The notes under the pieces are model-generated. The model had not been told where the DNA came from. It ran no database searches and saw only the letters and a program-made list of their open reading frames with translations. Of a stretch of DNA of 64,000 nt, positions 8,610 through 17,042 are shown one piece after another (within the stretch, counting starts at the first letter, position 1; each line of letters starts with the position of its first letter). The position numbers and the translations under genes are program-made. This DNA comes from Candidatus Cryptobacteroides avicola (GTDB lineage: Bacteria > Bacteroidota > Bacteroidia > Bacteroidales > UBA932): assembly GCA_017695115.1 (NCBI GenBank), contig JADILV010000021.1:62001-126000 (forward strand), given 5' to 3'.

Positions 8610-9479
8610 ATGTTCGAGATAGTTTCAAAAGAAATGCTGACTCCGGCGATATGCCGGATGAAAGTACACGCACCGCGGCTTGCGGCTTCGGCACAGCCGG
8701 GGCAGTTCCTGATAGTGCGCCCGAATGAGCATGGCGAGCGCATCCCTCTTACCATAAGCGACTATGACCGGGATAACGGGACCGTGACTATCGTCACCCA
8801 GAAGATAGGCGCATCCACTTCGGAGATATGCTCTTTCGAAGCCGGAGATGCTTTCAGTGATGTGGTCGGTCCTTTAGGAGTGCCGTCGGAGTTTACCGAA
8901 AAAAGCGACGGGGAACTTGCAGGGCAGAGATATATCTTCATAGCCGGAGGTGTCGGGACCGCTCCTGTCTATCCGCAGGTCAAGTACCTGCATTCCAAGG
9001 GGGTGCCTGTGGATGTGATTATCGGAGCCAAGAATGCGGGGCTTCTCATATATAAGGAAGAGATGGCGTCAGTGTGCGATCATCTGTACATCTGCACTGA
9101 TGACGGCTCTGAAGGATTCAAGGGGATGGTGACCGGGCTGCTCGAGAAGCTGGTTCTTGAAGACGGAAACAGGTACACGCAGGCTGTGGCCATAGGTCCG
9201 ATGATAATGATGAAGTTCGCTACGCTCACGGCAAAGAAGCTGGGGCTTCCGATGATAGTGAGCCTTAATACTCTGATGGTCGACGGGACCGGAATGTGCG
9301 GGGCGTGCAGGGTGACAGTAGGGGGCAGGACCCGTTTCGCCTGTGTCGAAGGGCCCGAGTTTGACGGCTATGAGGTGGACTTCGATGAAGCCATGCGCCG
9401 TCAGGGAATGTACCGGAGTCAGGAACATGATGCAGAAGAACGTTATGAACATGAATGCAAGATAGGGAGGGGCAGATAA
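8610..9479 (+). CDS. Sulfide/dihydroorotate dehydrogenase-like FAD/NAD-binding subunit (NfnA/SudB-like)
   Basis: A 289-residue flavoprotein of the ferredoxin-NADP reductase superfamily. It carries an N-terminal FAD-binding barrel (AQPGQFLIVRPNEHGERIPLTI), a nucleotide-binding half (IFIAGGVGTAPVYPQVKYL) and a C-terminal [2Fe-2S] cysteine cluster (GTGMCGACRVTVGG ... FACVEGPEFDG). This is the small subunit partner of the glutamate-synthase-like protein that follows, as in the NfnAB and SudAB complexes that move electrons between NAD(P)H and ferredoxin or sulfur. The stop overlaps the next start (TAATG), which implies translational coupling. Which donor and acceptor are used cannot be read from sequence alone. 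Confidence 0.9.
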   Translation: MFEIVSKEMLTPAICRMKVHAPRLAASAQPGQFLIVRPNEHGERIPLTISDYDRDNGTVTIVTQKIGASTSEICSFEAGDAFSDVVGPLGVPSEFTEKSDGELAGQRYIFIAGGVGTAPVYPQVKYLHSKGVPVDVIIGAKNAGLLIYKEEMASVCDHLYICTDDGSEGFKGMVTGLLEKLVLEDGNRYTQAVAIGPMIMMKFATLTAKKLGLPMIVSLNTLMVDGTGMCGACRVTVGGRTRFACVEGPEFDGYEVDFDEAMRRQGMYRSQEHDAEERYEHECKIGRGR

Positions 9480-10888
9480 TGGCAAACAGAATACCGAGAG
9501 TTCCCGTCAGGGAACAGGACCCGAAGGTCAGGGCGACCAATTTCGATGAAGTATGTTACGGATATGACGCACAGGAGGCCCAGCTTGAAGCAAGCCGCTG
9601 CCTGCACTGCAAGAATCCGCGTTGTGTTTCTGCGTGCCCGGTAAACGTAAGCATACCTGAGTTTATAGCACATGTGGCTTCCGGAGACTTCTCCGGTGCG
9701 GCTTCGGTAATAGCCCGGGACTCATCTCTTCCGGCTATCTGCGGCAGGGTGTGCCCGCAGGAGACACAGTGTGAAGGCAGCTGTATCCTCGGCGTAAAAG
9801 GGGAGCCGGTGGCGATAGGGAAACTGGAAAGGTTCGTGGCGGACTGGAATATGGAGAACGGCGGCCATAAAGTGGAGAAGGCTCCGTCAAACGGATACAA
9901 GGTGGCTGTAGTGGGCAGCGGACCTTCTGGCCTGGCGTGTGCCAGCGACCTGGCAAAGATGGGATATGATGTCACTATATTCGAGGCTCTCCATAAGGCA
10001 GGAGGCGTACTTGAATACGGGATTCCGGAGTTCAGGCTTCCTAAAGAAAAGGTGGTCGCCGCCGAAATCGGAGCAGTCAAGGCCCTTGGAGTCAGGATCG
10101 AGACCGATGTGGTGGTAGGCAGGACGGTTACTGTCGACTCTCTGCTTGATGAAGAAGGATATTCTGCGGTGTTCATCGGCTCCGGAGCCGGGCTCCCGCG
10201 TTTCATGGGTATCCCTGGAGAAAATCTGAACGGGGTGTTCTCGGCAAACGAATTCCTTACCAGGAACAACCTTATGAAAGCCTACCGCGATGACTATATG
10301 ACTCCTGTCTATACCGGACACAAGGTGGTAGTGGTAGGCGGCGGCAATGTAGCCATGGATGCGGCCCGCACGGCACTCCGTCTGGGGGCAGAGACCACTA
10401 TAGTCTACCGCAGGACGGAAAAGGAACTTCCTGCACGCCGCGAGGAAGTGCATCACGCCATGGAAGAAGGGATTACATTCTCCATGCTTACCAACCCTGT
10501 TGAAATCCTCGGGGATGAAAAAGGTTGGGTGTGCGGGATTAGATGCATAAAGATGGAACTCGGAGAGCCTGACGAGAGCGGGAGGCGTTCTCCGGTGCCT
10601 GTCCAGGGCTCGGAATTCGACATAGAGGCCGATTCTGTGATCATGGCACTCGGGACATCTCCGAACCCTCTGATAGCCAGGACAACTCAGGGCCTGGAAA
10701 CCAACCGTAGAGGGTGTATAACCGCAGATTCCGACGGTGCCACTTCCCGTCCAGGAGTATTTGCCGGAGGTGATGCGGTTACGGGAGCAGCTACCGTTAT
10801 CCTGGCGATGGGAGCGGGAAGAAAAGCCGCCGCTGCCATTGACAGGTATATCAAGGAAACAGTTGCAGATACGGTTGTCGGGAAATAG
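9479..10888 (+). CDS. gltA: NADPH-dependent glutamate-synthase-like oxidoreductase (NfnB/SudA-like, gltA type)
   Basis: A 469-residue two-dinucleotide-fold flavoprotein. The N-terminal ferredoxin-like region carries two cysteine groups (CLHCKNPRCVSACPVN and CGRVCPQETQCEGSC). The FAD motif VAVVGSGPSGLACAS lies near residue 140 and the NADPH motif VVVVGGGNVAMDAARTA near residue 280, and the C terminus has the GVFAGGDAVTGAATV segment. The start at 9479 (MANRIPRVPVREQDP) is preceded by a purine-rich GGGAGGGG sequence and overlaps the stop of the small subunit. Annotated in databases either as small-subunit-type glutamate synthase or NfnB; the partner gene favours an NfnAB/SudAB-type complex. Confidence 0.9.
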   Translation: MANRIPRVPVREQDPKVRATNFDEVCYGYDAQEAQLEASRCLHCKNPRCVSACPVNVSIPEFIAHVASGDFSGAASVIARDSSLPAICGRVCPQETQCEGSCILGVKGEPVAIGKLERFVADWNMENGGHKVEKAPSNGYKVAVVGSGPSGLACASDLAKMGYDVTIFEALHKAGGVLEYGIPEFRLPKEKVVAAEIGAVKALGVRIETDVVVGRTVTVDSLLDEEGYSAVFIGSGAGLPRFMGIPGENLNGVFSANEFLTRNNLMKAYRDDYMTPVYTGHKVVVVGGGNVAMDAARTALRLGAETTIVYRRTEKELPARREEVHHAMEEGITFSMLTNPVEILGDEKGWVCGIRCIKMELGEPDESGRRSPVPVQGSEFDIEADSVIMALGTSPNPLIARTTQGLETNRRGCITADSDGATSRPGVFAGGDAVTGAATVILAMGAGRKAAAAIDRYIKETVADTVVGK

Positions 10889-10904
10889 CCGGTGGTATGC
10901 CGGA

Positions 10905-11384
10905 ATGTTTGTGGAAATGTTGCCAGCTAAGATAAAGTCAGTGTCGGGCAGTGCTGTAGCCGGATTTATCATGCTGCTTGCGGTTTCTTCCTGCGAGATA
11001 AGCGGCGGGAACGGTCCCAATGGCACATTCGGCTTTCCGTACGCCGATTTCGAAGTGGACGGGATAGTAGTGGATGATCTCGGACAGCCGCTTGCAGGCG
11101 TGCGTGTCTATTATACCGATCAGAACTGGGGAGTGACTTATACGGATGTGCAGCCTGACGGACGCTTTTCACTTTACGGGACCTTTACTCCGGCTGGCAG
11201 CATCGGATTGACAGCTGTAGATACGGATATGGATGATGGACTGAACTGGGGATCGTATTATGATGCCTACATTACTGTCCCTCTGAATTTTGTCGAAGGT
11301 TCTGACAATATGGCCGACGAATGGTTTTCCGGTCTTTATGTATGTGAAGAGCCGGTGGTCATACAGATGTTCCGCCAGTGGTGA
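10905..11384 (+). CDS. Lipoprotein of the rSAM/lipoprotein system (first copy)
   Basis: A 159-residue exported lipoprotein (hydrophobic stretch AGFIMLLAVSSC with lipobox Cys). The mature protein begins with FGFPYADFEVDGIVVDDLGQPLAGVRVYY, a carboxypeptidase-regulatory/transthyretin-like beta domain. It shares the pattern GT-x(3)-YADFE-[VI]-x-G with the next gene, so the two are paralogs. It belongs to the putative lipoprotein family that TIGRFAMs describes as part of an rSAM/lipoprotein system in Bacteroidota. Two starts are possible (ATG 10905 or 10917); the ORF track start lies inside gltA and is rejected. It begins 16 bp after gltA. Molecular role unknown. Confidence 0.8.
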   Translation: MFVEMLPAKIKSVSGSAVAGFIMLLAVSSCEISGGNGPNGTFGFPYADFEVDGIVVDDLGQPLAGVRVYYTDQNWGVTYTDVQPDGRFSLYGTFTPAGSIGLTAVDTDMDDGLNWGSYYDAYITVPLNFVEGSDNMADEWFSGLYVCEEPVVIQMFRQW

Positions 11385-11438
11385 AAGACGTACTGTCAAA
11401 GATAAATGTCTGATAATAAAAAAATGCAGTCGGCTAAG

Positions 11439-11468
11439 TTTGGAAGGTTGGAAAAATTACTATATTTG
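11439..11468 (+). promoter_or_regulatory. Promoter for the second lipoprotein and radical SAM gene
   Basis: TTTG (11439-11442) followed after 18 bp by TATATTTG (11461-11468) is a close match to the Bacteroidota vegetative promoter. The ATG of the lipoprotein is 28 nt after the box. It gives the lipoprotein-rSAM pair a start independent of the upstream gltA transcript. Confidence 0.7.
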
Positions 11469-11495
11469 TCAATCAACCAATTGCAGGACTGTATC

Positions 11496-11945
11496 ATGAA
11501 AAACATCATTATCCGGATTTGTAAATGGCTTCTGCCTCTTTTCGGTGTTTCGGTCGTGAGTTGTGATGAGGGCGGGTTCCAGCCAAGTGATGAATACGGT
11601 ACCCCGCATGCGGACTTTGAAATCAAGGGACGCGTGTTGGAGTCTTCCCGGTCACAGCCTGTGCAGGGATTGCAGGTTTCTTCTGAAGATGCGAATTACG
11701 GTACGCCTTCCGTGACAACAGATGCCGAAGGCCGTTTTACTTTAGCCGGGTCGTTTTTTCCATCGAAGACCATGCGGATAACGGTTGAAGATGTCGACGG
11801 TGATGAAAACGGAGGCCTTTTTTCTCCTTCCACGGTAACCGTCGCTCTTGAACAGAAGAAGAAAGGCGACGGATGGTATGGCGGTGTGTGGGCTGCCGGA
11901 GATGTGGAGATAACAGTTTCGGAAGATATCAGTTCTGACTGGTAA
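11496..11945 (+). CDS. Lipoprotein of the rSAM/lipoprotein system (second copy)
   Basis: A 149-residue lipoprotein (MKNIIIRICKWLLPLFGVSVVSC, lipobox Cys at 23) with one transthyretin-like beta-sandwich domain (YGTPHADFEIKGRVLESSRSQPVQGLQV ... TTDAEGRFTLAG). It is paralogous to the preceding lipoprotein: same signal-domain order and same YADFE/HADFE entry motif. The ORF track start at 11406 would run through the promoter at 11439-11468; the ATG at 11496 is correct. It is followed after 17 bp by the radical SAM gene, so the two are co-transcribed. Apart from the lipobox Cys there are no cysteines in the mature protein, so a thioether-type modification of this copy is unlikely. Function unknown. 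Confidence 0.82.
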   Translation: MKNIIIRICKWLLPLFGVSVVSCDEGGFQPSDEYGTPHADFEIKGRVLESSRSQPVQGLQVSSEDANYGTPSVTTDAEGRFTLAGSFFPSKTMRITVEDVDGDENGGLFSPSTVTVALEQKKKGDGWYGGVWAAGDVEITVSEDISSDW

Positions 11946-11962
11946 TCTCCAGTGCCGTTCTC

Positions 11963-13033
11963 ATGACAGGAATTTCCATAAGACAGCGCATTGCGCTCGA
12001 AATGCACCGCCAGCTGATAATGGAGCAGAAGGAGAAACATCCTCTGAGACAGCTGTTCTGGGAGTGTACCCTGAGGTGCAATCTCCATTGCAGGCATTGC
12101 GGAAGCGACTGCCATATCTCATCATGCACCCCTGACATGCCGTTCGAAGATTTCCGTAAGGTGCTGCTGCGTGTAAAGGAGAAATGCGACCCGCATCATG
12201 TAATGGTAATCTTGACTGGCGGCGAACCTCTTATGCGCAAGGATCTGGAGAAATGCGGGAGAAGCATATACGACATGGAGTTCCCGTGGGGTCTGGTAAC
12301 AAACGGAGTGCTTATGACTCCGGCAAGGGCGGAAGCCCTTCTGAACGCCGGTCTGCATTCTGCGACTGTCAGTTTGGACGGATTCCTGCCTGATCATGAG
12401 TGGATGCGAGGCGTGCCAGGATGTTTCGGCCGCGTTGAAGAAGCCGTAAGGATACTTTCAGGTGAGCCGTCTTTGAAATTTGACGTGGTTACATGTGTGA
12501 ACCGGCGTAATTATCCGACACTCGGAGAATTCAAGGAATATCTTGTCTCCTTAGGCGTAGGTCACTGGCGCCTTTTTACTGTCTTTCCTGTAGGCAGGGC
12601 GGCTGATGATCCTGCACTGCAACTTGACAGAGAGCAGTTTACCGGGCTTATGGAATTTATTTACAAGGTCCGGAAGGAGGGGCGCATATCGGCAAGTTAT
12701 GGATGCGAGGGCTTTCTCGGCAGCTATGAGGGCAAAGTCCGTGATTATTTGTATACCTGCCAGGCCGGTCTTTCAACAGCCTCTGTCCTTAGCGACGGGT
12801 CGATTTCAGCCTGCCCGAGCATCAGAAGCGACTACCATCAGGGGAATATATACGAGGATGACTTCATGGAGGTCTGGGAGAACAGGTTTAGTCCTTACAG
12901 GGACCGGCAATGGATGAAAAAAGGAAAGTGTTCCGGCTGCAGATGGTTCCGGTACTGTGAGGGGAACGGAATGCATCTGCGGGATGACAACGGAAATCCG
13001 ATACTTTGCCATCTTGACCGAATAAACCAATAA
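11963..13033 (+). CDS. Radical SAM/SPASM enzyme of the rSAM/lipoprotein system
   Basis: A 356-residue radical SAM enzyme. The [4Fe-4S]/SAM motif CNLHCRHC (C39, C43, C46; CX3CX2C) is followed by the GGEPLMR glycine-rich segment. The C-terminal part carries a SPASM-type cysteine set (CQAGLSTASVLSDGSISACP ... CSGCRWFRYCEG), which holds auxiliary Fe-S clusters in peptide-modifying enzymes. Members next to such lipoproteins are known in Bacteroidota as a system of unknown function. It is co-directional with the lipoprotein gene 17 bp upstream; a 29-codon membrane-peptide gene follows 86 bp later. A peptide or protein substrate is inferred from the SPASM family, not seen. Confidence 0.88.
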   Translation: MTGISIRQRIALEMHRQLIMEQKEKHPLRQLFWECTLRCNLHCRHCGSDCHISSCTPDMPFEDFRKVLLRVKEKCDPHHVMVILTGGEPLMRKDLEKCGRSIYDMEFPWGLVTNGVLMTPARAEALLNAGLHSATVSLDGFLPDHEWMRGVPGCFGRVEEAVRILSGEPSLKFDVVTCVNRRNYPTLGEFKEYLVSLGVGHWRLFTVFPVGRAADDPALQLDREQFTGLMEFIYKVRKEGRISASYGCEGFLGSYEGKVRDYLYTCQAGLSTASVLSDGSISACPSIRSDYHQGNIYEDDFMEVWENRFSPYRDRQWMKKGKCSGCRWFRYCEGNGMHLRDDNGNPILCHLDRINQ

Positions 13034-13119
13034 AAACCGGAAAAATTTTCATTGGCAGTGCAACGTGCGCGCCCTCTTCTGCATCTATAGGGCGTTGTTT
13101 GATTAATAATTGTACCGTT

Positions 13120-13209
13120 ATGAGAGAATTTTTACTGGAACTGGTCAAAAGAGTCGGAGCACTGCTGCTGGTGGCCGGTGTTCTCTCTTCTTTTATCTGG
13201 CTATCTTAA
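13120..13209 (+). CDS. 29-residue single-span membrane peptide downstream of the rSAM gene
   Basis: This small reading frame is too short for the ORF track. ATG at 13120 to TAA at 13207-13209 encodes MREFLLELVKRVGALLLVAG followed by VLSSFIWLS: a short charged N terminus and one hydrophobic helix. It lies 86 bp after the radical SAM stop and just before the operon terminator, so it is probably the last gene of that transcript. The charge-hydrophobic layout and the position argue for a real peptide. Very short single-helix proteins are common in Bacteroidota, so it need not be the enzyme's substrate. No recognised family. Confidence 0.5.
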   Translation: MREFLLELVKRVGALLLVAGVLSSFIWLS

Positions 13210-13235
13210 CTTCTGATGAGATTACTGAAATAATT

Positions 13236-13276
13236 AAAGAGGGTGGCTCAAAAGGAGGAGCCACCCTCTTTTCTCT
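13236..13276 (+). terminator. Intrinsic terminator of the rSAM operon
   Basis: A 14-bp perfect stem (AAAGAGGGTGGCTC / GAGCCACCCTCTTT) with the 8-base loop aaaaggag, followed by TTCTCTTT. A near-identical copy lies at 13422-13461, and the stem core recurs at 59951-59995. Confidence 0.85.
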
Positions 13277-13340
13277 TTGGCGCTGCCCCGTGCGTCATTT
13301 CTACTGATGCCTGATGTCACTCTGACCGGCCGCTTGATTG

Positions 13341-13382
13341 TCATTTCGACCGGAGGACGAAGTCCGGAGCGGAGAAATCTGC
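13341..13382. repeat. REP-like palindromic element
   Basis: The segment starting tcatttcgaccggaggacga has complementary ends (ATTTC/GAAAT) and an internal CCGGA/TCCGG stem around GGAC-GAA-GTCC. Short repeats of the form CATTTCGACCG...GGAGAAATC are, as far as I recall, common between genes in Bacteroidota. Only one copy is seen here. It lies in the space between two convergent operons, bracketed by twin terminators. Confidence 0.5.
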
Positions 13383-13421
13383 GGGTGGCTGCATTCCGGA
13401 TAGATTCGGATGATTTATGTA

Positions 13422-13461
13422 CAAAAAAAAGAGAGTGGCTCAAAAGGAGGAGCCACCCTCT
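13422..13461 (-). terminator. Intrinsic terminator of the minus-strand SusCD locus
   Basis: The stem AGAGaGTGGCTC / GAGCCACcCTCT (one mismatch) with loop aaaaggag, read on the minus strand, is followed by a run of eight T (plus-strand acaaaaaaaa). It ends the susC-susD-DUF1735 operon. About 27 bases are shared in the same orientation with the terminator at 13236-13276. Confidence 0.8.
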
Positions 13462-13497
13462 ACATTCTATGATATGATTATATCATTTCTTGAAGGA

Positions 13498-14994
13498 CTA
13501 TTTTCCCCACATCCTGAATTCGCTCAGGCAAGTGCAGCTTGTAGAGCCGGTTCCCAGGATTCCTTGGCCTGATTCCTTTATGCAGAACCTGATATAGGTT
13601 ACAGGAGCCCCCATGCCTGATACATCCACTATCGGAGACAACCATGCAGTATCTCCTGACCCGAACGGCCACGGGCACTTGGATGATGCGTAGTCATCAT
13701 CTGTTGCCGAGTAGACGAGAGCCCAGTTCATGGCGTCGTACGCTGCTTCGGTATCTCCCGCAGGAGTCTCTGTAGTGGCGTAGATCTCGATAGCCCGCGG
13801 ACCTGTGTCATTTGCATTGTTTTTATACCTCGGTGTCCATTTTACGTGGCATCCTACGGTGAGAGGCTGGTCAAGCCTTATCTGGAGGTAATGTCCGTAT
13901 TTAGCATTTACATAAGCCGGAGCCTGCCAAGGCGAGTGCCAGTACGTACTGAGGTTGCTGTCAGTCAGGCCTGCAATACCCTGGCCGTCGTACGTCACAT
14001 TGAACGGACAGAAGAAGTTGGCGTCAGTAAGTGCGATAGGGTCTTCCTCCAGAACGATGTAGAATATCTGGCCATTCCCGTCGCTGACGGTTTCGGTCCC
14101 TCCCGTTACATTATATGATTCGCAGGTGATTTCGACAGGAAAAAGGTATATCCCCGCCCCGTTGATGGTTTCAGTGTTCTTTTTAAGGCCGATGCTGAGG
14201 CTGGTGGCGCCTTCCTTCACTGTGAAATCTTCGGTCGCGAAAGAGATGGCATCTGCAGGGAGTTTCTCGTAGGTAGTGAGGTACTTTTCGTTGTAGGTAT
14301 CCACCAGATCTTCCCTGTATGTGACTGTGAACGGCACATCGAAAGGACATTCTACTCCGCCTTCCACGTTGATACGGATTTCCGGCAGGTCGGTTGCGCT
14401 GTATCTCTGGAGGTCATTGTAGACAGGGAGCCCGTCATCCGGGACTGTACCTGCCGCCGAGAGGTTAAAGCTGAGGTCGCGGACACTCAACTCCCGAATG
14501 ACATAGTTCTTCTCCTCATATACTGATGCATCGGAAGAGGTTATTCTGAATGCCAGACAGTAAATCCTGTCCGGAGACTTCTCTATGGCAGTTCTCAGGC
14601 TCTTCACCTGATCAGTAGTGAACTCTGCGGAGAAAACCCCCGCAGGTTCTCCAGAAGCTATATTTACGGTTTTCGAAGAAAGACTGTAGTATTCTTCCGG
14701 GAGGAGAATATAGTTGCTTCCGTACAGCTGGAGGTCTTCCTGGCTCATCTCGCTGACATTGAAACTGCAAGGCTCCTCCGGAGTACTGCCGCCTTTAAGC
14801 ACCGTGAACGGAACCTCAAAGTCGGTACCTACATCGTACACCACAGCAGAACCGGCGCCATAGTCCTTGAAACTTACCACCTTATGGTACGATTCCGGAA
14901 TCATGTTACGGAGTTCATATTCTTCCTGCTCGCACCCTGTGATGCACGCCAGCGCAAGCGCGGAAACTCCAAGTGTCTTTATAAGTGTTTTCAT
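13498..14994 (-). CDS. Surface lipoprotein with DUF1735 (BT_3987-like) domains and a discoidin-like C terminus
   Basis: A 498-residue lipoprotein (MKTLIKTLGVSALALACITGC, lipobox Cys 21). Two DUF1735-type beta-sandwich repeats (about residues 35-175 and 190-320, e.g. VYDVGTDFEVPFTVLKGG and VEGGVECPFDVPFTVTYRE) are followed by a discoidin/F5-8-type C terminus (LTDSNLSTYWHSPWQAP ... YIRFCIKESGQG). This layout is typical of glycan-binding surface lipoproteins encoded after SusC/SusD. It is the third and last gene of the minus-strand operon, 21 bp after susD. No catalytic motif is visible, so it probably binds rather than cuts the glycan. Confidence 0.85.
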   Translation of the reverse strand: MKTLIKTLGVSALALACITGCEQEEYELRNMIPESYHKVVSFKDYGAGSAVVYDVGTDFEVPFTVLKGGSTPEEPCSFNVSEMSQEDLQLYGSNYILLPEEYYSLSSKTVNIASGEPAGVFSAEFTTDQVKSLRTAIEKSPDRIYCLAFRITSSDASVYEEKNYVIRELSVRDLSFNLSAAGTVPDDGLPVYNDLQRYSATDLPEIRINVEGGVECPFDVPFTVTYREDLVDTYNEKYLTTYEKLPADAISFATEDFTVKEGATSLSIGLKKNTETINGAGIYLFPVEITCESYNVTGGTETVSDGNGQIFYIVLEEDPIALTDANFFCPFNVTYDGQGIAGLTDSNLSTYWHSPWQAPAYVNAKYGHYLQIRLDQPLTVGCHVKWTPRYKNNANDTGPRAIEIYATTETPAGDTEAAYDAMNWALVYSATDDDYASSKCPWPFGSGDTAWLSPIVDVSGMGAPVTYIRFCIKESGQGILGTGSTSCTCLSEFRMWGK

Positions 14995-15015
14995 TTCAGT
15001 ATTTTCTGTTATTTA

Positions 15016-17022
15016 TTAATATCCTGGAGCCTGAACGAGTTGAGGGTCGTTGTAGACTTCGTCCTGGGACAGAGGTATAAGATACATCCTGTTGTCCCAC
15101 ATGTAACTTCCGTCGACCTGGACGCGCGTGTTGAGCTGCTCGAAAGTCGGGTTCTCGATGCGGCTGACGAAACTGTCGAGTCCGGTACGGGCACCGGCCT
15201 TGAGATACTGCTCGGCCACGCACCATCTGCGGACGTCGTAATAACGGTGGCCTTCGGCATAAAGTTCGATCCTGCGTTCCGCCCTCACCCAGTCGCGTAT
15301 GGTCATATCATCGTTGCAGTCCTGAGCAGTCAGTGCAGGGACACCTGCGCGTACCCTGATTACATTCAGTGCGTCGAGCGCATTCTGGAGCTCCCCGGCT
15401 TCACCGTTCATGTACAGTTCAGCGCAGCTTTCAGCAAGGTTGAGGTACAGTTCACTCATTCTGTACAGCGGGCTCGGGTAGTCATAGTTTATGTCGACAC
15501 CGAAGTTACCGCTCCATGTTTCTGCAGGAGATATGAATTTGTAGTTAAGGTAGCCTGTCTGGCACTGGTCTCTCAGACCGGAGTTGTTCTCGAAGCCCTG
15601 CGCACCGGAACTCCTGAAGTTGATCTGCAGAGGTTCATTGTTGCTGAGGAGCGGGCCCACATCGCCGCCGTCAAATGCTATCCATGCGTAGAAGCGGGGC
15701 TCGCGGTTTACATTCAGGTTGATGATCATGTTCCTGTCTTTGCCGGTTTTGTCAGATCCGAGATTTGCGGATTTGAGCCAGTCTGCTTCTGGCGTGAAGT
15801 CAGGGTCTTTAGCAGGAAGTTTCCCGTTTTCAGTGTAGAAGGCTTCCACTGTCTCCAGAGTAGGGCATATTCCACTATAGCCGCTCTGCCAGGTCCCGTC
15901 ATTTTTCTTGCATACTTTCTTTGGTATTGATGCCAGGGCTGTTTCTGCTGTACGGCGGCTGTTACTTACGATTGTGAATATCAGTTCATGGTTGAACGTC
16001 GTCTCGTCGGAGGTGGAGAGGTATCTCATAAGCATCACGTGGTTGAGGAATTTTTTGCCTTCAGGTGTGCTTGTGTCCACTCCGGGGATGTATATCTTGT
16101 CATAGTTTACTGTCGAATAGAGACCGTTGATGCTTTCAAGGTCATCAAGATCCATGATTTCACGGCCGTTGGCTTTGGCTATCTCTATAGCATCCTCGGC
16201 GGCCTCTTTCGCCCTTCTCCATTTCTCTATGTCAAACTTGTGGCTTACGAGCTCGGTCCCGTATCCCGGGGTCTCGAATGTGGTGTTTTTCCAGTCCGGA
16301 TAAGGGAAACTGCCGTTCCACAGCGGGGAAGCCGCATACAGTAGAAGTCGAGACTTGATGGCTGCGCAGACTGTCCTGTTTCCCCTTCCGTATGTTTCGT
16401 CCAGAGCATACCCGGACGGGAATTCATCGTATGAACATGCCGCGTCCAGTTCGCTGATGATATAGTCCACACAATAGTCGAAATGCGACCTTCCAGGGAA
16501 TTGGTCCCGCGGGGTATCGGTAGGCATGTATTCATCCACGATGGCGAACGGGCCGAACATCGACAGGAGCTTGAAATAGAAGTATGCCTTCAGGAAATGC
16601 GCATGTGCACGGTACAGGTTCTTGTCTGATTCAGTGAGGAATTCTGGGTTCTGCGATTCAAGTTCCCGGAGGAAAAGATGGACGTTGCCGATACTTCCAT
16701 AGGTCGCTCTCCATGTGTAATCGTTTACATTGGATGCATTCAGAAGTCCGTATGCCACTTTCTGCCTGTCATGTTCTGACCACAGGTCCGGAGTGACGTA
16801 TTCGTCCGTGGATCCTTCGTAACGAGAGAAAATCACGGGGTCATTTTCCGCTATGTATGAGTAGCCGCCAAAAATCCAGTTCTCTACCATGCTCTTGTTT
16901 TTCATGCCGTCCGTCAGGTCAGCCCTCTTGGGAGGGGCGACATCAAGGAAGTCGCATGAAACGGCTGCAGCGGACATGACGGCTGCGCAAAATATTTTTG
17001 TGTATATATTCTTCAATTTCAT
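15016..17022 (-). CDS. SusD/RagB-like nutrient-binding lipoprotein
   Basis: A 668-residue outer-surface lipoprotein (MKLKNIYTKIFCAAVMSAAAVSC, lipobox Cys 23 followed by DFLDVAPP). The SusD fold is indicated by the N-terminal NWIFGGYSYIAEND region, the TPR-like helices (AHAHFLKAYFYFKLLSMFGP) and the C-terminal hallmark RRIELYAEGHRYYDVRRW. It lids the SusC channel at 17043-20156 and binds the glycan or peptide ligand. It is longer than the usual ~500-600 residues, with an enlarged middle region. The gap to susC is 20 bp and to the DUF1735 gene 21 bp, so all three are one operon. Confidence 0.93.
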   Translation of the reverse strand: MKLKNIYTKIFCAAVMSAAAVSCDFLDVAPPKRADLTDGMKNKSMVENWIFGGYSYIAENDPVIFSRYEGSTDEYVTPDLWSEHDRQKVAYGLLNASNVNDYTWRATYGSIGNVHLFLRELESQNPEFLTESDKNLYRAHAHFLKAYFYFKLLSMFGPFAIVDEYMPTDTPRDQFPGRSHFDYCVDYIISELDAACSYDEFPSGYALDETYGRGNRTVCAAIKSRLLLYAASPLWNGSFPYPDWKNTTFETPGYGTELVSHKFDIEKWRRAKEAAEDAIEIAKANGREIMDLDDLESINGLYSTVNYDKIYIPGVDTSTPEGKKFLNHVMLMRYLSTSDETTFNHELIFTIVSNSRRTAETALASIPKKVCKKNDGTWQSGYSGICPTLETVEAFYTENGKLPAKDPDFTPEADWLKSANLGSDKTGKDRNMIINLNVNREPRFYAWIAFDGGDVGPLLSNNEPLQINFRSSGAQGFENNSGLRDQCQTGYLNYKFISPAETWSGNFGVDINYDYPSPLYRMSELYLNLAESCAELYMNGEAGELQNALDALNVIRVRAGVPALTAQDCNDDMTIRDWVRAERRIELYAEGHRYYDVRRWCVAEQYLKAGARTGLDSFVSRIENPTFEQLNTRVQVDGSYMWDNRMYLIPLSQDEVYNDPQLVQAPGY

Positions 17023-17042
17023 GATTCGATGTGTCCTTTAAA

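Noticed and set aside
9887-11026. 379-residue minus-strand ORF
   Set aside because: Antisense to the NfnB-like gene and its downstream lipoprotein; both have strong family motifs on the plus strand.
14884-15930. 348-residue plus-strand ORF
   Set aside because: Antisense to susD and the DUF1735 gene; composition follows the complement of those genes and no signal or domain is recognisable.
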